DNA of 64,000 bases from an uncultured Clostridia bacterium. GTDB taxonomy: Bacteria > Bacillota > Clostridia > Oscillospirales > Acutalibacteraceae. Under the pieces are notes generated by a model. The model worked only from the letters and a program-made list of their open reading frames with translations, did no database searches and was not told the origin of the DNA. Positions 32,901 through 42,978 of this stretch are shown here, piece by piece; the stretch's first letter is position 1; the number at the start of each line of letters is the position of its first letter. Location of the stretch: assembly GCA_946484175.1 (NCBI GenBank), contig CAMLSX010000007.1:1-64000 (forward strand), read 5' to 3'. The translations under genes were made by a program, and so were the position numbers.

Positions 32901-33216
32901 GAAAAACTTTTTTTCTTGCAAAAAGTTTTTCTCTTTGCAATCTTCTCCCGGAAGATTGCAAATTCACTTTTCAAAAATGCGCCTGCGGTATAAGGGTTTC
33001 GCTGCCTGCGGGCAGCGACGCAAAGGGTTTTCCCCCTTTGGATTCCCCACCACCTTTTGAAAAAGGTGGACGAAAACTTTTAAGTCGCGGGGTAGCAAGT
33101 GAAAATTTTGATGTTACTTCCCCGCGAATTTGGAAGCGGACACTGTCCGCCGCGGGGTAGCAACTTCTCTTTATTTAATGCCGCACCCCCGCGAAGTACA
33201 CCAAGGCCTAGCCTTG
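32901..33216. repeat. Dense array of inverted repeats between fmt and yugP
   Basis: At least nine inverted repeats with little spacing (coordinates in findings) plus a direct repeat CGCGGGGTAGCAA at 33086 and 33151. Confidence 0.8.
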
Positions 33217-33221
33217 CTATT

Positions 33222-34145
33222 TTACCCCAAAACGGTATTTTTATCCAGCGGATGACCCAACAGGAATGCTTTACCCGCCATGCGCTTACTGTTTTCAGGC
33301 TGCACCAGTGTAAGCTTTACAGCACCTGCCCCACAATACACGAAAAATTCACCATTTTCTGAAAATGCCTTTCCTGGCTCCCCGTTTTTCTCCGGGAAGA
33401 CCTCTGTTTCCAGCACCTTCATACGCTTACCGCGAAACAGGGTGTGAGCGGTAGGCCACGGAGACAGGCCGCGCACCTTGTTGTGCACTTCCCAAGCCGA
33501 AGCTGTCCAGTCAATAGCGGAAAGCTCCTTGGAAAGCATGGGGGCATAAGTAGCTTCTGCTTCGTTCTGTGGAATGGACACCAGTACGCCCTCTTCCAAT
33601 CCGTGAATGGTTTTTATCAGCAGCGCCGCACCCATCTCTTTCAGCCGATCGAACAGCTCGCCGGAAGTCTCGTTTTCAGGGATCTCCGTTTTTTTCATCA
33701 GCAGAATATCGCCAGTATCCATTCCCTCTGCCATGAACATGGTGGTGACACCCGTCACTTTGTCGCCGTTGAGCACTGCCCACTGAATCGGCGCAGCTCC
33801 GCGATATTTGGGCAGCAGAGAGCCGTGTACATTCACGCATCCCAGAAGTGGCAAATCAAGAATCTCTTTCGGCAAAATTTTGCCATAAGCTACGACCGCA
33901 ATCAGATCGGGAGCCAGCTCTTTCAGAATTTCATAGGCCTCCCCGGTGCGCAGGCTGGCAGGCTGATACACCGGCAGATTGTATTGCAGTGCCAGTTCTT
34001 TTACTGGCGGCGGGGTGAGCGTATAGCCTCTTCCCTTCGGCTTATCCGGCTGGGTGAACACACCGCAGACTTCATGGCCGTCATCCAACACGGCCTGCAA
34101 ACACGGAACCGCAAAATCCGGGGTTCCCATAAATACGATTTTCAT
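33222..34145 (-). CDS. fmt: Methionyl-tRNA formyltransferase
   Basis: MKIVFMGTPDFAVPCLQAVLDDGHEV, VNVHGSLLPKYRGAAPIQWAVLNGD. Confidence 0.97.
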   Translation of the reverse strand: MKIVFMGTPDFAVPCLQAVLDDGHEVCGVFTQPDKPKGRGYTLTPPPVKELALQYNLPVYQPASLRTGEAYEILKELAPDLIAVVAYGKILPKEILDLPLLGCVNVHGSLLPKYRGAAPIQWAVLNGDKVTGVTTMFMAEGMDTGDILLMKKTEIPENETSGELFDRLKEMGAALLIKTIHGLEEGVLVSIPQNEAEATYAPMLSKELSAIDWTASAWEVHNKVRGLSPWPTAHTLFRGKRMKVLETEVFPEKNGEPGKAFSENGEFFVYCGAGAVKLTLVQPENSKRMAGKAFLLGHPLDKNTVLG

Positions 34146-34159
34146 GGCACAGCCTCCTT

Positions 34160-34630
34160 TCAGCCTTCCAGCTCCTCGGGGGAAAGCATACGGCTGGCGC
34201 GGGACGTAAACAGCACGCCTTCCAGATGATCGAGCTCATGACAGAAAGCGCGGGCCAGCAGCTCTTCCCCCTCTTTCTCAAACCATTTGCCATGGCGGTT
34301 CTGTGCGCGCACCTTCACGCGCATGGGGCGCTCTACCAGGCCATACTGCCCGGGCTGGGACAGGCAGCCCTCTGCACCATTCTGTGTTTCTTGGCTGGTC
34401 TCGATGATCTCCGGGTTAATAAGCTCGATCAATTCGTCGCCCACATCGATAACCACAATGCGGCGCAGAATTCCCACCTGCGGTGCAGCAAGACCCACAC
34501 CGTTGGAATCATACATGGTATCAGCCATATCGTTCAGCAGCACAGCCAGCTTGTGGTCGAATTTTTCCACGGGACGGCACTTCTTATTCAGCACTTCGTC
34601 TCCAAATTTGACAATATTACGGATTGCCAT
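34160..34630 (-). CDS. def: Peptide deformylase
   Basis: [31 protein letters not shown]. Confidence 0.96.
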   Translation of the reverse strand: MAIRNIVKFGDEVLNKKCRPVEKFDHKLAVLLNDMADTMYDSNGVGLAAPQVGILRRIVVIDVGDELIELINPEIIETSQETQNGAEGCLSQPGQYGLVERPMRVKVRAQNRHGKWFEKEGEELLARAFCHELDHLEGVLFTSRASRMLSPEELEG

Positions 34631-34743
34631 CTGAAAATCATTCCTTTCTGTTTCAAGAAACATCTGCGGGAAAACCGCTTTTTATTTTCATCCGTCTTTT
34701 CTCAATAAATACGGCGGAAATTCCAATTGACAGGAACTTCAAT

Positions 34744-37188
34744 TTATAAAATGCTATCCGGGTTACAGTCAGCAAAAGCGGTCACCCGGGTGAATTCCTT
34801 CTGCTTTGCAAAATCGAGCAGCAGCCGGGAGACCATCTCCCGCAGGCGGCGGCTATTCCGGCATTTGATGATGAGCTTATACCGGTACTTATTGCTCACC
34901 TTTGCCACCGAGGCCGGAGACGGGCGCAACACCCGCAGCGGCAATTCGGGATATTCAGCTCCCGCTATCTGCTGTAAATGGAACAGCATCCACCGGCTGC
35001 CTGCCTGCACAGCCTCTTCCCGTTCGCCCACAAATCCGAATACCAAGATATCGGAAAAAGGCGGGTAGAGCATGGCACGGCGGAACTGGATCTCGTTTCG
35101 GTAAAACGCATCGTAATCCTGCTGCGCCGCCAGCCGGAATGTGGGATTTTCTGGCGTAAAGGTCTGGATGATAGCGGTTCCCGGATAACTTCCGCGGCCG
35201 GAGCGTCCCACCACCTGGGTGAGTAGGTCAAACGCCCGCTCATTGCTGCGGAAATCATCGTTATACAGCATCTGGTCGGCGTTGAGTACACCTACCAGCG
35301 TCACATTTTCAAAGTCAAGCCCCTTGGCTACCATCTGTGTGCCCACGATCATATCATATTCCCCGCGAGAAAAGGCGTTCAGCTTTTTTGCGTATGCATC
35401 GCGCGCCAATGTGCTGTCTGCATCCAGACGCAGGATGGACGCCTCCGGCAAGAGTTCTTGAAGTTCTTCTTCTGCACGCTGTGTGCCAAGGCCGGAATAG
35501 CGCACTTCTTTTTCGTGGCAATAGGGGCACTCTGCGGTAAAGGGCACTGAATACCCGCAGTAATGGCATACCAGCCGGTGATTGGCCGCATGGTATGTCA
35601 TGGAGATACTGCAATGCGGGCAGGTAATCACCTCGCCGCAGGCTTTACAGGACGCAAAGGTATGGTATCCCCGGCGATTCAGCAGCAAAATGGACTGCCT
35701 CCCCTCTGCCAGGTTCTGCTGTAAGGCGTTCATCAGGGGGGCACTGAGGATGGAAGTGTTGCCTTTTTCCATTTCATGGTTCATATCCACCACCTGCACC
35801 TCGGGCAGCTGTGCCGGGCCATATCGCACGGTCAGCCCATTGAGCGTATAGCGCCCGCTCTTCGCCAAGAAGAAACTTTCGACCGATGGAGTGGCAGAAG
35901 CCAGCACGCACAGTCCCTTGTGCCATGCGCACCGGAACTTTGCCACATCACGGGCGTGATACCGAGGGGAAGACTCGGATTTATAGGTGTACTCCTGCTC
36001 TTCATCGAGTATCACCAGCCCCAAATCGCGGAAAGGGGCAAACGCCGCCGAACGGGTTCCCACCGCGATATTGGCTTTGCCGTCGCGGATGCGCTTCCAC
36101 TCATCCAGCCGCTCACCCAGGGAAAGGCCGCTGTGAAATACCGCTACGCCTTTTCCATATCGCCGCTGGAACAGCGAAATTGTCTGCGGCGTAAGGGAAA
36201 TTTCGGGCACCATCACAATGATGCCCCGGCCCTGCCGGTGCACTTCATCAATCAGGCGCATAAATACCTGTGTTTTGCCGCTGCCCGTAACACCGTACAG
36301 AAGGGATACGCCTCCCTCCCCTTTCTGGTACTGGGTCAACAGCCGCTCATAAGCCTTTTGCTGTTCAAGGGTCAGATGGATATCACGTTCCGGTTCTGCC
36401 TCTGCATTCTGGCTGCTGCCACGGTACACCTCGCAGTCAAACAGCTCGGCGCCGCCTTTTTTGACCAGCGCACTGACCACAGCCGGGGTCACACCGGTAA
36501 AATAGCAGACCTCCTTTACCGAAGCCGGCCCTACCTCCGACAGTACCCGGTAAACTTCGCTTTGCCGGGGGCTGAGCTTAACCCCCGCAGGCAATTCTTC
36601 CACCGCCCGCGCCATGCGCACGGTAGCATCGCCCACCTGCCGGGCCACTTCATTGGAAAGAACAATCACCCCGCGCTCTTCCAGCTGTAAAAACTCCGGG
36701 CAATCCTCAGCGATACCGCATTTAGAGAGAAAATCCCCCAATTCGGGAGGCTTACGGCAGGCACGCAGGCGGGTGAGAATCTGCCATTGAAGCTCGGTAA
36801 AGGCTTCGCGGTCAAAATTGGTAAAGGAAGGCGAAAATGAAATCTGCCGGTACAAACGCAGGTTCAGCCCCACTGGCAAAAAGAGCTTTATTGCGTCGAA
36901 CAGGGTGCAGAAATACCGTTCTTTCATCCAGACAGCCATTTTCAAAAATTCATCTGAAAGGAGCGGGTGTTCATCCAATACCGCCTGAACAGGTTTGATT
37001 TTCTCGTATTCCCGCTCTTCGGTCAGAGAAAGGATCATTCCCAGACGGTGTTTCCCACTCGGACCAAACGGCACCAGCACCCGACACCCCGGCAGTGCAC
37101 GGGATGCCAGATTTTCAGGCACTTCATAATCAAATGCTTTATCAAAATGGTACACCGTGTTTTCTACCGCGATTTTTGCAATCCCCAT
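34744..37188 (-). CDS. priA: Primosomal protein N' (replication restart helicase)
   Basis: LLYGVTGSGKTQVFM, ILDEEQEYTYK, CPHCSISMTYH zinc-binding, GRSGRG. Confidence 0.95.
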   Translation of the reverse strand: MGIAKIAVENTVYHFDKAFDYEVPENLASRALPGCRVLVPFGPSGKHRLGMILSLTEEREYEKIKPVQAVLDEHPLLSDEFLKMAVWMKERYFCTLFDAIKLFLPVGLNLRLYRQISFSPSFTNFDREAFTELQWQILTRLRACRKPPELGDFLSKCGIAEDCPEFLQLEERGVIVLSNEVARQVGDATVRMARAVEELPAGVKLSPRQSEVYRVLSEVGPASVKEVCYFTGVTPAVVSALVKKGGAELFDCEVYRGSSQNAEAEPERDIHLTLEQQKAYERLLTQYQKGEGGVSLLYGVTGSGKTQVFMRLIDEVHRQGRGIIVMVPEISLTPQTISLFQRRYGKGVAVFHSGLSLGERLDEWKRIRDGKANIAVGTRSAAFAPFRDLGLVILDEEQEYTYKSESSPRYHARDVAKFRCAWHKGLCVLASATPSVESFFLAKSGRYTLNGLTVRYGPAQLPEVQVVDMNHEMEKGNTSILSAPLMNALQQNLAEGRQSILLLNRRGYHTFASCKACGEVITCPHCSISMTYHAANHRLVCHYCGYSVPFTAECPYCHEKEVRYSGLGTQRAEEELQELLPEASILRLDADSTLARDAYAKKLNAFSRGEYDMIVGTQMVAKGLDFENVTLVGVLNADQMLYNDDFRSNERAFDLLTQVVGRSGRGSYPGTAIIQTFTPENPTFRLAAQQDYDAFYRNEIQFRRAMLYPPFSDILVFGFVGEREEAVQAGSRWMLFHLQQIAGAEYPELPLRVLRPSPASVAKVSNKYRYKLIIKCRNSRRLREMVSRLLLDFAKQKEFTRVTAFADCNPDSIL

Positions 37189-37220
37189 GTGCTTTTCCTG
37201 CCTTTCCCGGATAAATCAAA

Positions 37221-37246
37221 ACCCCTGCGAAAACCTCCGCAGGGGT
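37221..37246 (-). terminator. Hairpin between rpoZ and priA, possible weak terminator/attenuator
   Basis: ACCCCTGCG...CGCAGGGGT stem followed on minus strand by TTTTGATTT. Confidence 0.5.
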
Positions 37247-37288
37247 CCTGCTAACCTTCCCGCCGGAAAACGAAAGTCTTCACTGCGA

Positions 37289-37591
37289 TTATTCTTCCGC
37301 AGCTTCTTCCTCCGTCTCAGCAGCAGGAGCCTCAGAAACGGCTTCTTCCTGCTCCTGTGCAGGGGCTGCCGCCTCCTCTTCCTCCAACTCGCTGGGGTCA
37401 GGCTCAATAATTTCACAACGATGATTGACAAAATCACGTACCGCCAATTCGACCGGCTTGGGTACCAGAATCGTTTTGGTGTCCTCTGCCTCCTGTGCAA
37501 TCTGACGGGCACGCTTTGCAACAGCAACTACCAGAGAATAACGGCTGCTGTGCGGGCAATCGATAATGTTCGCAGACGGTTTAAGCATCAA
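37289..37591 (-). CDS. rpoZ: DNA-directed RNA polymerase subunit omega (acidic C-terminal tail)
   Basis: RYSLVVAVAKRARQIAQEAEDT, PVELAVRDFVNHRCEI; immediately after gmk. Confidence 0.88.
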   Translation of the reverse strand: MMLKPSANIIDCPHSSRYSLVVAVAKRARQIAQEAEDTKTILVPKPVELAVRDFVNHRCEIIEPDPSELEEEEAAAPAQEQEEAVSEAPAAETEEEAAEE

Positions 37592-38189
37592 TCAACACCC
37601 TTTCCACAATCGAACTCACGCGGGTAAAGCGGTGCTTTTCCGCGGCAATAATGGTTTTAATCTCTTCTACAGCGACATCCACCGTATCGTTGACCACGAC
37701 ATAATCATAATCCTCGGCACAGCGCACTTCCTGACGGGCAGCTTCCAGACGAGCGTCCACCACTGCATCCTGTTCGGTGCTGCGGCCGCGCAGACGGTTT
37801 TCCAGCTCACGCATGGAGGGAGGCAGGATGAAAATGCTCACGCACTCGGGCATGATCTTTTTCACCTGTGCACCACCCTGCACATCGATTTCCAGAATGA
37901 CGTCCTGTCCGTCATTGAGCCAGCTCTCTACGGGGCCTTTGGGAGTTCCATAGCAGTTGCCCACATACTCGGCGTGCTCCAGCATTTCACCGTTCTTCAC
38001 CAGACCGTCAAATTCATCACGGCTGAGGAAGAAATAGTCTTCTCCATCCACTTCTTCGGGACGGGGTGCGCGGGTAGTTGCAGAAACCGACAGCTTCAGG
38101 CTGCGGTCATCATCCATCAAACGCTTGATAATAGTTCCTTTTCCTGCGCCGGAAGGAGCGGAAAGAACCAGCAAAAGTCCTTTATTCAT
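37581..38189 (-). CDS. gmk: Guanylate kinase
   Basis: [44 protein letters not shown]. Confidence 0.97.
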   Translation of the reverse strand: MNKGLLLVLSAPSGAGKGTIIKRLMDDDRSLKLSVSATTRAPRPEEVDGEDYFFLSRDEFDGLVKNGEMLEHAEYVGNCYGTPKGPVESWLNDGQDVILEIDVQGGAQVKKIMPECVSIFILPPSMRELENRLRGRSTEQDAVVDARLEAARQEVRCAEDYDYVVVNDTVDVAVEEIKTIIAAEKHRFTRVSSIVERVLIDA

Positions 38190-38457
38190 TGTCTTCGATC
38201 TCCTCGTCAATAATATCGTCATCGCGATCGTTCAGACGGTTCGCCACGGTTTCGGGCTGTACTGCCGACAAAATCACATGGTCACTGTCTGTCACAATCA
38301 CCGCGCGGGTGCGGCGGCCATAAGTTGCATCAATCAGGGTGCCGCGCTCTTTGGCGTCCTGAATAATCCGCTTGATGGGCGCAGATTCCGGGCTGACAAT
38401 CGCCACCAGGCGGTTGGCCGAAACCATATTGCCAAAACCGATGTTGATCAGTTTCAT
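38182..38457 (-). CDS. remA: RemA family (DUF370) regulatory protein
   Basis: [74 protein letters not shown]. Confidence 0.95.
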   Translation of the reverse strand: MKLINIGFGNMVSANRLVAIVSPESAPIKRIIQDAKERGTLIDATYGRRTRAVIVTDSDHVILSAVQPETVANRLNDRDDDIIDEEIEDNE

Positions 38458-38473
38458 TCGTGTTTTTCCTCCC

Positions 38474-39352
38474 TTATTCAATGTTCTGGATTTGCTCGCG
38501 GATCTTCTCAATCTCCGCTTTGATATCCACAACCATATAGGCGATCTGGGAGTCTGTTGCTTTTGAGCCAATGGTGTTGGCTTCGCGGTTCATCTCCTGC
38601 ACCAGAAAATCCAGTTTTCTGCCCACCGGCTCACCGGACTCCAGCATTTCTTTCATCTGCTGGAAGTGGCTGCGCAAACGAACCGTCTCTTCTGCTACGG
38701 CAACCTTATCGGCAAAAATGGCAGTTTCTGTCAGCAAACGCTGCTCATCCACAGAAGTATCGCCCAACAGCTCCTGAATTTTCAGCCGCAGCTTCTCCTG
38801 ATATTCCGCCACCGTCTGCGGCGAACGCTCTTCAATAGCATCCACCAGCTTCATAATGGTGTCGGCACGGCTCAGTACATCCGCTTTCAGGCGTGCTCCT
38901 TCCGTTTCGCGCATATGAATAAAGTTCGCCAATGCTTCATCAGCTGCCTGCTGCACACTTTTCCATACAGCTTCTTCATCTTCGGGAGCTTTGTGAACTG
39001 AAAAAATATCACCGTACCGGGCAACTGTAGACACCGAAATATCATCTTTCAAATCATAACGGTTTGCCAGCTCGCGCAGAGCCTGTACATAACCAGAAGC
39101 CAGCGGGTGATTCACCAGCACCTCAGCCTGTGCGGTCTCCAGCGCTTCCACGGAAATATAGGCGTCTACTTTACCGCGGAAAATTTTGCCCTGCAAATAG
39201 GATTTCATTTTCTCATCCAGAAAAGCATATCCCCGGGTAGTACGGCAGGAAAATTCGAAATAGCGATGGTTCACCGACTTGAATTCTACTGTGACCGCGC
39301 GCCCATCCACGATCATTTCACTGCGGCCATACCCCGTCATACTGCGTATCAT
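38474..39352 (-). CDS. YicC/YloC family endoribonuclease-like protein
   Basis: [47 protein letters not shown]. Confidence 0.95.
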   Translation of the reverse strand: MIRSMTGYGRSEMIVDGRAVTVEFKSVNHRYFEFSCRTTRGYAFLDEKMKSYLQGKIFRGKVDAYISVEALETAQAEVLVNHPLASGYVQALRELANRYDLKDDISVSTVARYGDIFSVHKAPEDEEAVWKSVQQAADEALANFIHMRETEGARLKADVLSRADTIMKLVDAIEERSPQTVAEYQEKLRLKIQELLGDTSVDEQRLLTETAIFADKVAVAEETVRLRSHFQQMKEMLESGEPVGRKLDFLVQEMNREANTIGSKATDSQIAYMVVDIKAEIEKIREQIQNIE

Positions 39353-39499
39353 ACGCTCATCTCAATTCCGTCTGTAAATTTTTGGAACCTTCACCAGGTC
39401 ACAAAACAGCAATTCTATTTTACCATTCCTACCCCGTTATTGCAACCATAAGGCGCGATTTTTAAAAAACCTCACAAAAATCCGACACAAATCCCTCAT

Positions 39500-39566
39500 A
39501 AAATCAGTCAAGGGCTGCCGCCCCGTCTCCATTTTGTCGGAAACACGGCGGACAGCCCCTGATTTT
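39500..39566 (-). terminator. Long imperfect hairpin downstream of the carboxylase operon, probable terminator
   Basis: AAAATCAG..GGGCTGCCGCC...GGCGGACAGCCC..CTGATTTT. Confidence 0.6.
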
Positions 39567-39633
39567 GCATTGTAATTTGCATCGCGAAGCACAACATCCT
39601 TACGGCTTATCCCCCGCGCAGTGTATTTTTCAA

Positions 39634-41040
39634 TTACACAGGATGCACATTGGCAGCAGCATCAGCATGCTTGCCGTCGATGCCATACTTCTCGTTGCGG
39701 CGCTTCTCGAAGAAGTCTTTTGCCACCTTCGGGAACTGTGCATAGGAGAGCACATCTTCCTCCTGCTCCACCCACTCGGCGCACTCTTTGCGCAGAGTCT
39801 CAAGCTCGGGCTCGAGCAAATCTGCCGGACGGCAGGTGATGGGCTCTTCATTGCCGATGATCTTCTTCTGGAACTCGGGATCAACCGGCACAGGAGTGGT
39901 GCCGTACTTGCCGGCTACCAGGCCCTTGAACTCGTTGGTGCACATCTTGTAGCGTTCGCCGGTGATGACGTTGAACACAGCCTGCGTACCCACGATCTGA
40001 GAAGTCGGGGTAACCAGCGGCGGATAGCCGGAATCCTTACGCACGCGCGGTACTTCTTCCAGCACCTCAGTGAGCTGGTCGGCCTTGCCAGCCTGCTTCA
40101 GCTGAGACAGCAGGTTGGAGAGCATGCCGCCGGGCACCTGATAAATCAGAGCCTTGGCGTCGGTTGCCAGCATCTTCGGATCCAGCAGACCTTCCTTGAT
40201 GTACTTCTCACGCAGGGTCATGAAGTACTCGCGGATTTCACTGAGAGCCACCAAATCCAGACCAGTGTCATACTCGGTGCCTTTGAGTGCAGCCACCATA
40301 GACTCAGTGGGAGCATGGGAGGTACCCAGAGCCAAAGGAGACATAGCGGTATCGATCATATCTGCGCCAGCCTCGATGCCCTTCAGCAAGCACATGGAAG
40401 CCAAGCCGGAAGTATAATGGGTATGAATCTGTACGGGAATCTTTACAGCAGCCTTGATAGCCTTGACCAAAGCCTCGGTCTCATAAGGGGTCAGCAGAGC
40501 TGCCATATCCTTAATGCAGATGGAGTCTGCACCGGCATTCTCGATGGTCTTGGCATAGTTCACATAGTATTCGTGAGTGAACACGGGACCGGTGGTGTAG
40601 GAGATAGCAACCTGTGCATGGGCGCCTTCTTTCTTAGCGGCCTTGATAGCAACTTCCAGATTCTTGATGTCGTTCAGAGCGTCAAAAATACGGATGATGT
40701 CGATACCGTTGGCAACGGAACGCTGCACAAAGTACTCGAGCACGTCATCAGCATAGTGACGGTAGCCCAGCATATTCTGGCCACGGAACAGCATCTGCAG
40801 CTTGGTGTTGGGGCACATCTTGCGGATAGTGCGCAGACGCTCCCACGGATCTTCGTTCAAGAAACGCAGGCAGGAGTCGAAAGTAGCGCCGCCCCAGCAT
40901 TCCAGAGAATAAAAACCGATTTTATCCATTTTATCCAAAATCGGGACCATATCGCTCAGCGGCATACGAGTTGCCAGCAGAGACTGATGAGCGTCACGCA
41001 GGACGGTTTCGGTAATCAGAATTTTCTTAGACATGGACAA
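39634..41040 (-). CDS. Carboxyltransferase 5S/OadA-like alpha subunit (oxaloacetate decarboxylase / pyruvate carboxylase subunit B family)
   Basis: ITETVLRDAHQSLLATRM, ECWGGATFDSCLRFLNEDPWERLR, IQIHTHYTSGLA. Confidence 0.9.
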   Translation of the reverse strand: MSMSKKILITETVLRDAHQSLLATRMPLSDMVPILDKMDKIGFYSLECWGGATFDSCLRFLNEDPWERLRTIRKMCPNTKLQMLFRGQNMLGYRHYADDVLEYFVQRSVANGIDIIRIFDALNDIKNLEVAIKAAKKEGAHAQVAISYTTGPVFTHEYYVNYAKTIENAGADSICIKDMAALLTPYETEALVKAIKAAVKIPVQIHTHYTSGLASMCLLKGIEAGADMIDTAMSPLALGTSHAPTESMVAALKGTEYDTGLDLVALSEIREYFMTLREKYIKEGLLDPKMLATDAKALIYQVPGGMLSNLLSQLKQAGKADQLTEVLEEVPRVRKDSGYPPLVTPTSQIVGTQAVFNVITGERYKMCTNEFKGLVAGKYGTTPVPVDPEFQKKIIGNEEPITCRPADLLEPELETLRKECAEWVEQEEDVLSYAQFPKVAKDFFEKRRNEKYGIDGKHADAAANVHPV

Positions 41041-41048
41041 ATACCCCC

Positions 41049-41444
41049 TTACTGGAGGGAAACGATAGCAGCGCCGGTATCAACGCTCTCGCCCTTGTTG
41101 ACATGAACAGCAGCCACAGTAGCATCATGGGGAGCCATGATCTCGTTTTCCATCTTCATGGCTTCCAGAATAGCCAGCACATCGCCCTTCTTGACGCTGT
41201 CGCCAGCCTTTACATTGACAGACAGGATGGTGCCGGGCATGGGAGCAGCCACAACCTCAGCATCGCCGGCAGGAGCGGGAGCAGCGGCCGGTGCCGGAGC
41301 AGCAGCAGGAGCGGCGGGAGCAGCAGGTGCAGCAGCCGGTGCCGGAGCAGCGGCGGGAGCAGCAGCCACGGGAGCAGCGCCGTTCACTTCTTCTACCTGA
41401 ACGTTGTAGGCAACGCCGTTAACAGTAATCTTCAGATTTTTCAT
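41049..41444 (-). CDS. Biotin carboxyl carrier protein with Ala/Pro-rich linker
   Basis: Biotinylation motif EAMKMEN; AAPAAAPAPAAAP linker. Confidence 0.93.
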   Translation of the reverse strand: MKNLKITVNGVAYNVQVEEVNGAAPVAAAPAAAPAPAAAPAAPAAPAAAPAPAAAPAPAGDAEVVAAPMPGTILSVNVKAGDSVKKGDVLAILEAMKMENEIMAPHDATVAAVHVNKGESVDTGAAIVSLQ

Positions 41445-41486
41445 GATAAAAACTTCCTCCTGTTTCTGTATCCAAAATAACCGGAA

Positions 41487-42839
41487 TTACAGCTGAATGT
41501 TCGCATGCTTCTTGGGCAGACGGCTTACGCGCTTGCCAACCAGCATGTCCAGATTTGCAACCACCTTGGCGCGGGTTTCAGCAGGATTGATGATATCCTC
41601 GATGAAGCCGGCAGCAGCAGCCTTGAAGGGGGTGCACTCGGTCTTTGCATATTCGTCGATCAGCTTCTTGCGATCCTCTACCGGATTCTCGGAACCGGCC
41701 AGCTTGTCACTCCAAGCAAACATAGCTCCAGTTGCGGGAGCCAGCGGGGAAACCACAGCGTTCGGCCATGCCATGGTCACATCGGCGTTTGCGCCGCGGC
41801 CAGCCACAGCGATGTAAACAGCGCCGTATGCGTTGCCGGTGATCACGGTAACCTTTGCACAAGTTGCCTCGGAATAAGCATTGGAGAGCTTGGAAGCCTC
41901 ACGCACAGAAGCGAACTTCGTTGCGTTGACCACGCTCACCACCGGAATAGCGAATGCATCGCAGAAGCGGACAAAACGTGCAGCCTTTGCGCAGGAATCA
42001 GCGTCGATCTCGTCCTGATAAGCAACCAGACCCACAGTGGTGCCGGAAACCTGTGCCAGACCAGAAACAACAGCTGCGCCAAAGCCCTTCTGCAGCTCGA
42101 TAAAGGAAGCATCGTCTGCAACAGCAGCGATCACATCGGCAGCAGAGGAAGCGTCGGTCAGAGCAGCGCCGGTGTTCTCACCAAACATGTCGGTAACCGG
42201 TGCGCCAGAGAGGTTATTGGAGGGGAGCGCGGTGATGAGTGCGCGGACCGTATCAATGGCCTCTTCTTCATTTTCGGCAGCAATATGGCATACGCCAGCC
42301 TTGACAGCCTCTTCGGTAGAAGCGCCGCACCCGCTGGTCTCCAGCGTCAGCTCGCCTTCTTTGGACATAACCACCAGGTCAGCATTTGCGGCGACCATTG
42401 CGGAAACACCGATGCACGGGCCCAGTACAACCGCGATCTGCGGTACCACACCAGAGAGGTTGTTGCTGTGCAGCAGGATCTCTCCGTAAGCTGCCAGCAT
42501 GTCGGCGCCTTCATTCAGGCGGCCGCCGATGGAATCATAGATACCGATGACCGGTGCTCCGGTCTTTACGGCCATTTCATATACTTTCTTCATTTTGGAA
42601 GCCTGTGCTTTGGACATTGCGCCGCCGCAGATATCAGGGTTCTGTGCGAACACATAAGCAGGGCATCCTTCAATTGTACCAAAGCCGGCAGCTGCTTCTG
42701 CAAAGTCATCACCGGATTTTGCATAGGAATCGATCTCAGTAAACGTTCCTTCATCAAACAGCCGAGCGATGCGCTTATATGCACGAGTATCCTTCAGTGC
42801 ATCACGAGAAGCCTGCAGCATTTCCTTGCCTGCGCTCAT
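41487..42839 (-). CDS. Acyl-CoA carboxyltransferase-domain protein (MmdA/12S-like, short form)
   Basis: Carboxyltransferase-type segments (GIYDSIGGRLNEGADML, VVLGPCIGVSAMVAANADLVVM); operon with BCCP. Confidence 0.8.
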   Translation of the reverse strand: MSAGKEMLQASRDALKDTRAYKRIARLFDEGTFTEIDSYAKSGDDFAEAAAGFGTIEGCPAYVFAQNPDICGGAMSKAQASKMKKVYEMAVKTGAPVIGIYDSIGGRLNEGADMLAAYGEILLHSNNLSGVVPQIAVVLGPCIGVSAMVAANADLVVMSKEGELTLETSGCGASTEEAVKAGVCHIAAENEEEAIDTVRALITALPSNNLSGAPVTDMFGENTGAALTDASSAADVIAAVADDASFIELQKGFGAAVVSGLAQVSGTTVGLVAYQDEIDADSCAKAARFVRFCDAFAIPVVSVVNATKFASVREASKLSNAYSEATCAKVTVITGNAYGAVYIAVAGRGANADVTMAWPNAVVSPLAPATGAMFAWSDKLAGSENPVEDRKKLIDEYAKTECTPFKAAAAGFIEDIINPAETRAKVVANLDMLVGKRVSRLPKKHANIQL

Positions 42840-42978
42840 TATTGTTCCTCCATTTCTCGCTTTAAATTAAGGGTCGGACGGGGAACCCGACCAGCCCCGA
42901 ATTATTACAATACACGGTTCATTATAATCCATTCAGCTCGGATTGACAAGTGGTTCTTGTGAAAAAATTAGCAAATCC

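Noticed and set aside
41250-41400. GCAGCAGG/GCCGGAGC simple-repeat-like tract, considered as a tandem repeat locus
   Set aside because: It encodes the Ala/Pro linker of the BCCP, a normal feature of biotin carrier proteins.
39565-42962. Long plus-strand ORFs 39565..41106 and 41505..42962
   Set aside because: Antisense to OadA-like and carboxyltransferase genes; composition reflects reverse-complemented coding sequence.
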